Shown one piece after another: positions 36,501 through 50,800 of a DNA stretch of 64,000 bases. The translations under genes and the position numbers were made by a program. Numbering within the stretch: the first letter of the stretch is position 1; each line of letters begins with the position of its first letter. The DNA is from Branchiostoma floridae (taxonomy: Eukaryota > Chordata > Leptocardii > Amphioxiformes > Branchiostomatidae), in the NCBI RefSeq assembly GCF_000003815.2, contig NC_049996.1:8332095-8396094 (forward strand). Reading direction: 5' to 3'. The notes below the pieces were generated by a model. It saw only the letters and a list, made by a program, of their open reading frames with translations. It was not told the origin of the DNA and did no database searches.

Positions 36501-39500
36501 TTGACAATGATGATAATGATGAACAGGTCTTGTAAACAGATTGATAAGTGATCAAAACAAATTAAGAAGTCATCAGAACTACAGCTGGCAATCCAAATTA
36601 GTATTAGTCCTCGGTTACTGCCTGGCTACTTGCAGTTTGTCATTCTCTTGATCCCATTCAGATCTCGTCTTGTTTTTACGCTAACAAAGATATTTTATCA
36701 ATATGAAGGTGATTGTCATTACTAGTGTAGATGAAAGGTCTTACGTGTACACACTGTCATACGTCCCCATCTGATGTGTGCAAATCAGAAACACATATAT
36801 TTTCAACACGTGTTGGATGAAAGAACTGTCTCTACAAGCGGAATGCTCAGCTTGTTTCACCATATCGTCCATTGTTGTGGAAAAGCATTGTATTGATGAA
36901 TACTAGTGACGTAACTCTGTTTGTTACTTCAGCTGCGTGTTGCCTGGCACGGTGAGGATGACGGCGGGATTTATGATTACTTCGTGGGGCTGAGCAGCAC
37001 CAGCAGCGGCACGAGCAGCCCTGACATCATGGCCTTCACCTCCACCACCTCCATCCCGGAACTCAGGTTCTCCCATCCACGCATCAGCCAGAACTCTCTG
37101 TTCCACCTCGTCATCAAGGCTGAAGATCGGGCGGGGCTATCTACCACCAAGGTAAGCCAGCCATGTGCATTGCGCTATAATCAAAGCAAACAGAACACCC
37201 CCTACTCAATGTTAGCACAACCCACGTCTACATTAGAATGATATGAAAAAAAGAGCTGCTGTTAGACTCTGGACTTCCAACACCCATCTGAGTCGATATC
37301 AGATGTGCTTTGTTGACCCTACTCACTTCGCGTCTATGTAGAATAAACCAGTTTAAATGAACATCTAGCTCATCAATATCAGGGGACAAAACATGGTGTC
37401 AGAAGTGGGATTCGCATATTGCATTTATTGTTTGATATTCGTTATGCCATACCTGTCAATCAAAATGAAAGATTCGTACGTTCTCTTTTTCTTGCAGGTT
37501 GTGGGTCCCATTGTCGTGGACGTAAGTCCGCCTCAGTTTACGGGACGAATCACGCTGTCTAAGGAAGGGAATTTTTATGTAGGGCGCTGGACAGGGAGCG
37601 ACTTCTTTGATGACGAAAGCCAGGATCCTCTGACGTATGAATTTGCCGTTGGTGAGCACCGCTTTGAATTGTTTTACCTTTAGAGAAAAATTTACTTTTG
37701 AATTACATGTATACTAAAGGTTGCAACCATAAACATGCGAATTAATCGTGTCTCATTTATACAGGAGGTAACCCAAGCTCCACAGCCATGCTGCGTTTCC
37801 GCCATGTTGGAGCTAATGGACCCTGTACAAGCGCTAATCCTCCCAACTGTGCGGCGATCGGAACAGACGCATTAGACGGCCCTCCGAGTGACAGCTACTA
37901 CATGTTTGTCAGAGTGACCAACCCGGCAAGCTTGTCGGTTATTGGCATCTCTAGTGCGTACAGCATCCACGACAAACTACCCGCCAACGGGGTCGTCTTC
38001 GACGTTGCGCCGGACATGAATGATGATCCTGGAAGTCATGTAAGCTGGGTTTTTAAATATCTTTATCGTCATAGAATGCTTTTTAAACGTATCATATGGT
38101 TCAGATTGTTGACTGTATGGCTTGCTCCTATCCTCGTTTGCTTTGGAGAATGTGTTTAAAGCTCTTGCATTACATTGCATGACCCGTGTTCATAGTAATA
38201 TTAGGAAACCAAGCAACCTGTTATATCTCGCGGTTCTAATATTATGTACAACAACTTTGCTACTGGCGGGAAGTACGATTTGTTTAGTACTTTATGGTGT
38301 AGATTGTGAACATACATACTTTAAGGACTAGACGGGCACACTCTATCCCTCTCTCTTCTCTACAATACCGCCACAAGACATTAATGTTGGTATTTATCAT
38401 CTCTTCCTTAAGGATTATGAAGACATCGACTCCCAAACAGACAACGGAGTGTTACATGCCCGTTGGTTTGGCTTCAGCCATGATCCAACGGCAGTCACGT
38501 ACGAGGTGGCAGTAGGAACTACCTCTGGTGCTGAGGACGTCCGAGCTTTCACAGCTGCTGCCGGCACGACCGCCTCAATCACCGGCCTTACCCTTGAGTA
38601 CTTCCAGGTTTGTTTCTTTCAATGGTCGTTGTTGTACTTTTTCCTTGTAGAGTTAAAGTCGACGATTTGGTTGAACAGTAATTTAAGGTGACAGCTACAA
38701 GGCACTGGGGCCTGATTTCAAATGGAAACCGATAACCGATCAAACCACGATAAACCGTTGGTCATTGTAAGATGTAAGATCATCGGAAGACTTGTGAAAA
38801 TTTCTTCACACATGTACGAATATGAAACGAAAACTCAATAGCACACTAGGAGAAACTGTTGCAATATTGCTGTTGTTCTGCAAACTTTTCAGACCTACTT
38901 CATCACCGTAAGAGCAACGAGTGATGCAGGGTCTGTCACGGTCAGCTCAGACGGGGTCACCGTTCTAGAGTACGACGGCAGGGTAGGAGGCATGATGGTG
39001 AAAGATGGACCAGGATGCTTCGAACACACAAACGGTAAAGGACGCCTGTTATAACTACAGCATAAATCTTTTTTTTTTTTTTTACATGTTTCTGTTCAAA
39101 ACTTGTAAACGACTTGGTGTTTGGAAGATGATGAACATGTACAGGTACGACTACGTCGTAATGACAAGTCTTCCTTCTCTTATCTTGAAGATACATGTGA
39201 AGACGACGCTGAATATCAGCGATCCACATCAACCATGTGGGTGCGCTGGAACACGCCGAGCAACATCACGGACTTCTTAAGCGAGTTCTACTGGACCATC
39301 GAGGAGGAGATACGGGACGGTAATACTATTGAAATACTTAAAGACCGTAATGACAAGGTGTTGTGGATGGCATGTATGCATCGGATTTTGTAGGTTTTCA
39401 AAATCAAAATATAGAAATTATGCCACTTGACACTACGAGGCAAATACGTGCATATGGTGAGCTTGTACTATATAATCGGGCTTCAGCATCCAAGCACGTT

Positions 39501-42500
39501 TGATTTGTTTTACATCGGTTTGCTATTTGGGGACATTTACTTTTTCATATAGATTATTTGCCCTAATCAACTTGGCCTTTCAATTATTATTGTGCGATGT
39601 GTGCACATGTGTATATAGAAGTAGAGACGAGCTAGTTACATTGTGTTTGGAAACAAAACAAAGGAAATGCGTATGAGATCTACTTGGAGATCTCGATAGA
39701 TTTCAATACTACCTCCTAACTCACACAGGAAGCGACAGCCGTGCGTTCACCAAACTGGGGTGCTGGAGGGACAAGGGTAATGCCGCCATCACTCCGCTGG
39801 AGGGGACAGATCCACGCCTAGATGGGAACTTCGCTTTCCGTGAAAACGCCATCGAAAAGTGTTACCAGGTAGCACGTTCCCGTGGTGCTACCGTGTTTGC
39901 TCTACAGAGCGGCGGAGAGTGTTTCGGGTCCGCAGATGGACACAGCACCTACAACATGTACGGTCCGTCTACACTCTGTGCAGAGGACGGAAAAGGCGGG
40001 TCTTGGGCAAATGAGGTCTACCAGATTACAGGTCAGACTCAGTATCTGGTGTAGAACATATGACTAAATATTGGTCAGATTTTATTTAAGAGCTTTTTTT
40101 AAATAAATGGTACGTTAAGAGGGCAACAGCATATAAGGTGAATTTTCTGCTAATTTTTGGCATCAAATTAGTCGTAGCATAATGTTTTAAACGTCTATCT
40201 GTCAACAAGCGTCATACTTGCATTAGGATAATACGTTTGCTAAACATCCATGTAATGTTATAACATAAGAATGCTGTTCAGCTTACTATTGGCACACCAT
40301 GATCTTGGAACAACTTTGTTTTTGTTTTTGTTTTCTTTGCTCATCTATTTTTTCACTTTTTTCTGAAGCATGGTACCGAATCACGGAGCGTCTGCTTGTA
40401 AAACGGGGCGGTACGGCCGTCCAGTCCAAACTGAGTCTACGCCCGGGGACAAGATATCGGTCCATGATCACTCCCTGTTACAAAACGGGGTGCTTCGGAC
40501 AGGTGGCAAGTAGAGGCGTGTGGGTCATACCAAACGCCCCTATTTCCGGTCGCCTGAGTGTTAGAACAGTGGCAAATGGGGAGGGGCCGTCCACAGCGAC
40601 GTTCAGCTGGGACGCCTTCAGGGACGGAAATGCGCCCACAACAGTGGTGGAAGGAGTTGTGCCCGTAGCGGTGTCAAAACTTGCGATTCGCCGCTACGAG
40701 TGGGCAGTGACATCCGGCACAGAGAGGAGGGAGCTGCTACTGCCCTGGACCCCGATAGATATCAGCGACAATACTGTGGTACGTGTAAATAAATCGACGA
40801 AGATTGCGACAATGAAGATACTTTAATAAACGAACCGATTGTCTACTCATTCTTGCAACGATTTAGATTAGGATATTAAGAAAGCCGTAGTCATTTGCTA
40901 CATTAGCGCTTGAATAATTCTGTAACATTTATCTCCATCTGTCAGGAGCGCCATGAACACACGGTCAGCATTCCCCGACGTATCTTAGCTACCGGCTGCC
41001 CAAAGCTGGTTGTCCGTGCCTTCAGCAGAGTGGGTGTACAGTCTTCAGTTGAAACTGACATCAATGACTGCAGTAGGAACCCCATCGGACGCCAGCACGT
41101 CGTCATTGACGTTACAGGTGAGTTGTCAGGTGTAACGCACAGAATAAGATACATTGCTCCCCGAAAAAGTGCTGCTTCAATACAATGCACTTTAAAAGCC
41201 AGGACTACTACATGTATGCAACAGAGCTTTGTATGTGTCGCTAATGTACTTCTTTCACATACAGGGGATTTTGAGCTTGAGAAGAATGGCCTATGGTATA
41301 GAGACGACGCGGACTACACATCATCGCCGTCTGCACTGGGGGCGGTGTGGCCAAATCTGCGCCAAGGGCAGTACACATGGGCCGTCATAGAGGAGTCTGC
41401 AGGCATAAGTGACTACGGCAGCGTGTCAGCCAGTAGCCAGTTCCCATACCCGTGTGCACATCCCCTCGCCATAGCCTGTGGTAACACTACTGATGAGTAC
41501 GTCAGCATCAACGATCTGGCACTCCAGCATGGCAGGCGCTATCATATCTGTGTCCACGCAAACAAAACACTACAAGTGTTCGAGAAGTGGAGCATGGAGC
41601 TACCGGCAGTCTCTGCATGTAGCGACGGCATCACAGTAGACCACACGCCGCCAACTCCAGGAAAAGTTTGGATCGAAAACTCTGACGATAAGAGTTACCA
41701 GGTATGGTGTGCTAAATCATGTCAATCACAATAGAACTTAGAAGCCTTTTGAAGAAGTTTGATTTAATGTTAAGATGTATATAACTAAAGGTTCATTGTA
41801 GTTAATGAATGGGCTTAATTGAATGCCTGGTTTCGTCTACCTACAGTCATCGCCCTCTGAGATTGTTGTAAAGTGGGACTCGTTTGTGGACCTTGAAGAA
41901 CACGGAACATCTCACCATGTCTCCGGCATCAGGACATACATGTGCGCCATCGGTAAGGAACCTCGCTTTGACGCAAGCTCTCGTGCGCTCTTGCCATGCT
42001 GTACTCTCGCGCGATCACGTTTCAAAATGGCGCTTGTAACTGATCCATTTTTATATAATGCAGCTGTTGCTATAAACATAGGTTGCGCTTCGTATCCCTA
42101 GCACAAGTAATCATCAACATATAGAATTCTACCAGCACACTTTGCAATTGAAAGCAAAATGTAAAAGCATTGATCAAGTGGCATTTGTATCAAGGAGGTT
42201 TTATCAAATAGAAGATCTCTTTATCTCTTTATAATCTACGATATAAGCTTTTCAACCTGAATATTTTCCCAACAGGCACTTCTCCAGGAGGAATAGATGT
42301 TCAAGATTTCACAGAAGTGGGAGACATCAACAGTTTTATTTTCCGCAACATGGCACTCAACAGTGGAATTACGTACTACGCAACAGTCAAAGGTACATCT
42401 CTTTATATCCTTTAATAGTTTTAAGTTTTAGAAACATTGCAGTTTAACAGTAGTTAGTAAAGTGAATCTTGTTTTTCCTTCACTATAAACTTTGCAAAAG

Positions 42501-45500
42501 CAAACTGAGAGTCGTCATCATAATATCTCGATATAATTTTCTAATTGCTGAGTAGAATTGAACATGGCCGTTTTATAAGCCAACCTCTAGCTTTACAACT
42601 TAGATTAAAGTAAACCAATTAATAACCTTGACCCTTCTTTTCAAATTTACAGGAATTGATTTCGTTGGACTTTCATCAGTCTCCGTCTCGGATGGCGTAC
42701 TCGTCGATACAACACCTCCTGCCAAGAACGACAAAGCGATTGATATCGGTGGTCAATTCCTCCAATCGCTGGAATCTATCACTGTCAGGTTTGTGGGTCT
42801 CAAGTCCTTTTATGCAATTATATAAACTTCGCATGCTATGGATTTATTGCAAGGCTACTAAACTGATAAAATCATCAACTCTTCTATCTATATGCTTTCC
42901 TCCTTCCTCCGAAAGACTGGAGATTACCATTTTCCTCGAAAAACATATATTTACGAGTACCTGCCTCCTCTGGTGCTGCATCATACGAGATTGATTGAAG
43001 TCGTTGTTGCATCGGTGATAGCTTGAAGATTGGTTAGTTATTCGTTTTTTATTTCATTTTCAAAGCTGGTACGATGTTTTCGTCGACAAAGACAGCGGCA
43101 TCACGTCGTTTTACTGGGAGGTTGGGTCTGCTCCTGGGCTGGATGACGTGGTGCGTTTACAACCCGCAGAGGAAGCTATGGCTGAGGACTATGCGATAGA
43201 TCCTCCTCTACTGGAAGGTCACACCTACTATGTAACAATAATGGTAAGTTCCACGTGTTATGTTTGATTGACACCGTCATCATCATCATCATTGAAACCA
43301 TGCTTAAGCATTGTCGGTTAAACATGACATGCAGTAATTTTCTGAACACGCCATTTGCTATTTTTTTCTCTAGAAATACATGTTCAGAATGCTGTATATG
43401 GGTTTGTTACACTTATTCCAAATACCATGATAGCTCGTTCACCCACAAGGATTTGTTAATGTAATGCTTTTGTACAATGGTAAAGAGCAACAAATAGGGT
43501 ATTACACATCAATGGATTTGATTCTTTTTCCCAAAGGCGGAGAATGGAGCCGGGCTTGTCAGCACCGCCATTTCTCACGGCTTCGTGGCTGAGACGTCCC
43601 CACCTGAGGCCGGGTTTGTGTATGATGGACCCCTCACGGACCCTGCAGACGACTTGGACTACCAGACCGACAAGACAACCATCAGTGCACATTGGGGAAA
43701 ATTCCATGATCCCCACACAGACATCGTCAGCTACACGTGGAGAGTCGGAACGTGCCCAATGTGCCGAGATATCCTGGAGGAGGTGGATCTCGGGATGAAA
43801 ACAGGTACTTTTAGTCGATACGCTCATGTTTCGTGGATTGCCAATCCTGATTTAGGGCGTGTATTCGTCGTTCATTTCTGATGTCGTAGGATTTTCAAGC
43901 AGGTCGTGACTGAGCCAGCCACCGACATGGATTCAAATAGCATTTTGTTAACCTTGATAGTTGGACTTTGCAGTAGACGTACGTTTTTGTCCTCAAAATT
44001 GCCCAAAGTTATCGATCGTACGACGATCGTACGACCTATGTGACCGCGCACGAAAATAGCATCCGTAAAGTCTTTCCACAAGCATTTTAAGACATGTACA
44101 GAGTGGTCGAAACATTTGTAGAAAAAATAACATGAAAAGAAAACCGTGCGTATCCTACTATTTCCCACACGTGTGTTTCCAGATATGTCAGCATCCAATC
44201 TGCTGCTCGTTCCCGGTTTCACGTACTACGTGACGATCACGGCGTGTAATGCTGCCCAGCTGTGCACTACCTTTTCTTCTGACGGAGTTCTGATGGACGA
44301 CACACCTCCTGTCGCTGGGACTGTGCGCGACGGAGCTGCTGACATGGATCTCCAGTATCAGCCATCTCCGTGAGTACCCAGTTTGTCCAGCTACAGGTCA
44401 TTGCTTGCAAAGTACATTTTTCGTGATGGGTAATAGTGTTCTAGCAAGTACTATACATGAACATAACTCACACTTTTACGCCTTAAACCTTAAACCTTAT
44501 AACTTAGAAATCTTAGATATGTTTTTGTCAATTATTGAGGGTCAGTCAGTCTAGTTTAACTTAGGCAGCAACAGGGCTGGTTTACGTCACCAATTAGCTA
44601 GCCTCGTTACGTCGAAGGTCGGTTATACCTTCTATATAGACACAGCTACAGATGCTAGTACTAACTCAAGAAACGAAGCTTTCATTTACACAACCACTTC
44701 TGCTCACTATTTAGAAACCTACTGCGAGCTAGTTGGTTTGGTTTCCATGACGCCCATTCGCACCTGTCTCACTACGAGTGGCGCGCGGGAACAACGCCTG
44801 GAGGCAGCGACATCTTATCTCCGTCGGACCTTCATCTGGCAGAAACGGCATTAGTTACCATGGCAACACCCATGCCCGCAGACACCAAAATCTACGTGAC
44901 TGTCAAGGCCTACAACAAAGCAGGGTTGTGGGCAGAAAAAAGTTCGGATGGTTTCGCCATTGATGCAACCCCACCGACAGTGACTACACCGACTGCAGTT
45001 GACCTGAGCTGGGGATCATTTAAAGCTGATACGCAGGTACTCCTATATTTTATTGCGCATGTGTCAATGATAGTTAAGGAAATACGAAATACTGTTTCGA
45101 ACGTCTGAAGTGGCTTTAACTATTACTTACATTTTTAACACAAAAGGGAATAGTTCTTGACCTAATTTTCAAACGGCATCAGTGTTTAACAAGTAATTTG
45201 ACTTGGAGTGGAAAGCCTATGGCGCCCCCCGTCTTTATTCAGTGCCATTACCGTAATGCTGTATCTCCATTGTTTAACGTTAAACAGTTCAAACAGGAGT
45301 CTCCTATTTACATTGTCATGCTACCCGTAATCGACATCTGCTGTGATATTTCCAAACTTTCCACCTTTCCGATTTGCGCTTTCCAGGTCATCAGAACACT
45401 TCTCAGGGTCAGCTGGGAATTTGCTGACCCCGACTCTGGCATAGATTATCATCTCTTGACTGTATCCACTTCTCAAGAAACTCGTCATGACCTACCATCT

Positions 45501-47756
45501 GTCAAGGTGAGACATTCATGATATGTCTTAAGTTTGAAACTTGCATTAAGTCTTTAGTTTGCAAAAGAAATTCGCATGGAGTGTCGATATCAAGTGTAAA
45601 GAAAACCTGGACTTGTGATGTTGAAGATGTTTTACAAATGTTACTTTAGTTACTGCTATGTTGTACATGTACTGTAACCATCTTTCAAAAGGAAGTATAT
45701 CGTTAGGATAAATCTCCAGCTGTTGAGAAACTACCATCCCTATTACATTGAAGCATATTTGCCTTTCTTGATACAGGTCAGCGCAGATGACAAGCGCTAC
45801 ACATTCAGCAACATCACACTGCATGATGGGAACCGCTACACGGTGACAGTGGTCGCCTGTAACAGGGCAAAGCTCTGCACAGAATCCACTTCGGCAGAGA
45901 TCATGGTTGGTTTGAATCTTTATAGAAAAGGTAGACCTTTGATCACAAGACATATAGACTGTAGCACTCACACGCAGTCTAGCTTGTATGTGCGCATTCA
46001 TGAAATTGGCTAATGAGGCAAATATTTACAATACTAGTAAGTCAAATTACTATAAGTATATAAATGGGATTTGTCAAGATTTATTTCTATTATGGCATGA
46101 CACCGAAGCAGAACAATGTGATTTGAACTATGCAAACTCTGAATACTCAATATTGTTGACAGCATAATAAAGGTGTTATAAAAACGATATCAACATTTCA
46201 ATTCATGTTAAGTTTTGTCGTATCGTTTTGTCCTAGCCTGATTAAATCTCGCTTATAGCAGCCCGCCAAACATCCGCCGGCCCTCCGCGGGGAGGGGCCA
46301 GTTACAGCCCTGGACAGCGGAGTTTGTGTTACACAGACTAGTTTTGTCCGAATTAACATATCAATGTGCTTGTCTGAAATCATAACCTATCAAATGTAAA
46401 CAAAAATACTACTGCTTCCTTTGTGTCTCACATGTATAAACTTATACCCATGTTAGGTGGACGGTACGCCTCCCACAGTCGGCACATTCGCAGCAGAGAC
46501 GACCCACGCCATAGATAATCAGCGTCCCCAAAGCGGGTGGATGACGTGGCAAAACAACGTCAACGGCAACCCTACACTTCTTAAACTAGCATGGCTGGGC
46601 TTCACTGATGTGCATTCTGAGATCGAGAAATATCAGGTTTACGTAGGAACCAACTTTGATGCAGACAACCTGATTCCGGTACGTATCATATGAAATAAAA
46701 TGTATTCTATTAGCTTTCATTAGATACGCATATCTTGGCAATTTAGGGATACATACATGATTAGATAGTGTGCCATATCTTGATGTGCTTGTATGCCTTT
46801 GACCACACTATCACCACAGAAAATAGAACTCTCATTTACGACTTAATCTATGACTCTCTACAGTCCGGACCGATAGAGGTTGCCCCCAGCGGAGGAGGCT
46901 TGACAGCCCCAGAAGGAGTGGTGCACACCGCGGATATTCCCGTTGCCACGGCGCTGAGCAGTTCTTCAACAGTCTACATCAAGGTCATTGCTGTCAACGG
47001 GGTAAGTCATTTAACGCACTGTGCCTTTACAATTGCGACGTTAGGAGCACTTGATTATACGTATATATTGTTTTCTTCAACGTCTTCAACAATATTATTC
47101 ACATTTCTTAAAACATGTACATCAGATTTCAAGGACTCGATGCCACAGACAGATTTATATACTATAGTATCTTTAGATGCATTACAACTCCTATAACGCA
47201 AAAATAGGCAAATATAGAAAGGACTCCTTTGCTATTAGATAGAATGCCGAAACTAATTATTAGCCCACTCTATTGTAACACTACATCAAAGAATTATGTT
47301 AGCATTTATTGATAGGAATAAGGCTGTTAAGCTTTATTCTATACCCATATTTTGTACTTTTGTGTAGTAGTTGTTGCAATACATTGTATCATGTACAATT
47401 GTCGTACAAAAAAGCTCTTCATATGATTGACGATTTTTTTTTCAATTTCAATAGCCTGATCATTTTATCACGATGCGCCATTGGACATCTACGCTCGTAT
47501 ACCTAATAATGTAATAATTCATTTGAAGGTTGGCCTGAGAGGGTCTGCATCACACGAAGCTTTCAACCTTGTATCATCCGCCGCCGACAGGGGCTTTCTG
47601 TCCCTGGTGAGAAGATGCGTGGCTCACTCCTGCATAGGACACTGCATTTGCGCATCTCAAGATAAGATATGCACACCAACGCAGTCCTGTACCGAAGCGA
47701 GTGGAGGTAAGCTATATATGCTCTGTGTGTGTGCATGTGTGGTCGTCTGTGTGGTC

Positions 47757-47810
<54 letters not shown>

Positions 47811-47811
47811 G

Positions 47812-47842
<31 letters not shown>

Positions 47843-50800
47843 CGAAGAAGCCAACGTAGTCAGGATAGACTGCATGGGTATCAATGATTCGTTTCGGTAT
47901 GTGATTATGGTAATGATAGGTCATCTAGAGCAGCCTGATAAAATGAGCCTCGTAATTGTCTTTGTGACGTTCGTCCGCTTTTGTAATCCATCATTCAGGG
48001 GGGTAGATAGGATTGTGTGAGTTCGCAGGTGACTTGAAACATGTATATGTAGAAATACACATTCTGGAATACAGGTCATGTAAATTTAGGGCATGATTTA
48101 GATTGGTGTTTTGACTTCTTTGTATATGGTTCTTCTCGCCTTAGCTTATGTGAAATGCAAACTGTGCCATTCTATACACACAGGGCCTACAATAAATGTG
48201 TATGATGTTGTGGACTTCACGGACTTGTCGTCTCTGTCTGGATCTGACGACATCGCGAATACACCTGCTGGGGACTTCCTCGCTGCCGCATGGACAACCG
48301 ACGCAACAGTTAAAAGGTAAAAGTACAAAGTACATTCTTCCCACAAAAAAGTATACACGGATCAAATATTCAACGACCTAAGTCACCTTCTTGATCTTTA
48401 GGATCAATACTGATGACGAATTACTTCAGAACGTAAACTCGCGAGAGTTACAGACACGTGATCTCAATAACACGTGATCATGCGGATACGTGACGTAAGT
48501 ATTATCAACGTTTGAGCAACTGCTTTTATGTAAATATTTGTCACTTCAGCTAGTCGACGAGCCTTGGGTGCCTGTAGATTGTCAGTCACTTCATAGTTTC
48601 ATTTGCTTTTCGTAAACTTGACAGGCTGGGTCTAATAGTGGTGGGCGACACGGAAACGGATAGGCTACATAGAAAACCTACCTGAACGCATTAAGTCTTA
48701 CAGTCAACATTGGCAATTAAAACTATGGTCTGACACGGACCTACAAACAACTGCGTCGATGTGGAAACATGACTATTTCTGTGTTAACAGGTACGAGTGG
48801 AGTGCAGGAATCAAAGACCAAGCTGTGGGCAGCGGTGTGTTTGATCTTCTGAACGACAAAATATGGCACGAGACAAACGGTGCCAACTATGCTATCCTCA
48901 ACTTACCTTATACACCAGACGGAGGTAAGTAGCACACTCTTCATTGATCATACCGAAATTCAAATTGATGTTATTGCCTTTGCCATGATTTTTGGTGTTA
49001 TTTTTTATTTCATGTGTTTTAATTTTACAATTTTCCGTCCTATCTAATCTATTTAACATTAGATAGGCTGAACTTAATTTGAAGTATTGCCGTTTGACCT
49101 CTATGCTTTATTTGGTATTTCTGCAGCCCATACCCTACGAGGAGCGGAGTATGTGATTTACGTCAAAGCATGGTTCTCACCGACTTCGTACAAAGTCTAC
49201 TCTTCTGATGGAGTTGAGATCGACTTTTCACCCCCTAGTGTTCATAAGTCAACAAAGGTACGGTAGTTTGATTCAGAGAGCCTTGCACAAATGTGACCAA
49301 CTCCATCTTAGTACATGGAACTTGAATAGGTCTCATGTATAAGTAGAATATACACCAGTTAAGTGGACTGATATATAACGGGAATGATTCCTCACACAAA
49401 TGTGTACAAATCATTTTTGCGACAAAATTTTAAGTGTTACGACCCCCATTACAAACTAGTGACTAAGTATCATTTCCAAATACTTGGCATGTTCAGAAAC
49501 TTAAATTTGCTAACCGCAGTCAACATGTCCTAACGTTACACCCTTAAATAGGTCAAGGACTTGATGACAACATCTGCCACCGTAGACATAGACTACATCA
49601 CTGAGAACAACGCGCTCGTGTGCGGCTGGGATGGCGTGTTCTACGACACAGGCAGCGGCATTGATAGCTTTGAAGTTGCCTTTGGCCTTACGCCGACTGG
49701 TAAATATGTTGACATTGTGAAATAGTGTCGATGTTGTTATTCATAAGAATTTTACGTACCTAGTATTTAGAACCTCTACCTAACCCAAACTTTGACTGGC
49801 GTTATGAAATTGTTTGTTTATCTATTTGCACAATCAGAAAGTACAAGATACATAACACGATAAACAATAGATATGGCAGGCGCAGGGGTTGGAGAAAAGG
49901 CGTACATAGCTTACTCTGGGCTCGTCACTTTTATACTAAAATTGATTGAAATCGATGAATAATAAAGTAATACAGTACATAGAATGTGATAGCAATAACA
50001 TAATGATAAACAAATAATCAAAGATAAGAACTGAACATATGAGTGATGACTATGAATTACTTAACACCCGAGAATGGACAGTCTAAACGTATCCTTATCA
50101 AAATTGATTATAATCGATAAATGATGAGGTAAAGTAATACATAGAATGTGATGCTGATAACACAGGAATAAATTAAATAATTCACGATAAGAACTGAATA
50201 TTTGAGTGATGACATATGAATTACACTTGATCATGTGTCCAAACGTACCCTTATCAAATCTCCTTTAGACGAATCTGTCTCGCCATACACGGAGCTGAGC
50301 GGAGACACGACTACGCACCAAGTGACCGGCCTATCTCTGACTGAAGGAGTCAGATATTACTGTAACGTCCGGGCGTTCAACAAAGTGCGTCTGTTCAGCG
50401 CAGCCTCGTCAGACGGTGTGACGGTGGACACGATCAAGCCAACGACTGGTGTCGTCATGGACGGAGTCGGTAGGTTTCTTCTGACTTAGGGAATTTTTCA
50501 CAAAATGCCTACCTACCTCGTATCAATGGTTCTTCTAAACTTAAGAGTAATCATCTGTTATAGTGATAATGAATTCCAAGGAAGCAAGCAGTGCAATATG
50601 CAGTTTTCTCGGTATCAACAACAAAGCAATGTTTGACATATTTTGCTGATAGCGAGTATTGTTGTCGTTCATTCCTAACCGTTATACGCGACGTTAAAAA
50701 CACAAATGTACTTTTGGCCCCGTTCTGATATACATATCATATGTTCTATGAAGAATGCCCACTTTTTCGTGACAGTAATTAACTGCCATTTTCAAGAAAG

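Noticed and set aside
39145-39190. Upstream acceptor (gtacag) for exon 22
   Set aside because: Using it in the required phase creates a stop within a few codons; the AG at 39189-39190 keeps the frame.
47481-48020. 179-codon open frame with a Val/Cys run
   Set aside because: Its first part is real exon 38 read through the donor; the remainder is the translated GT microsatellite.
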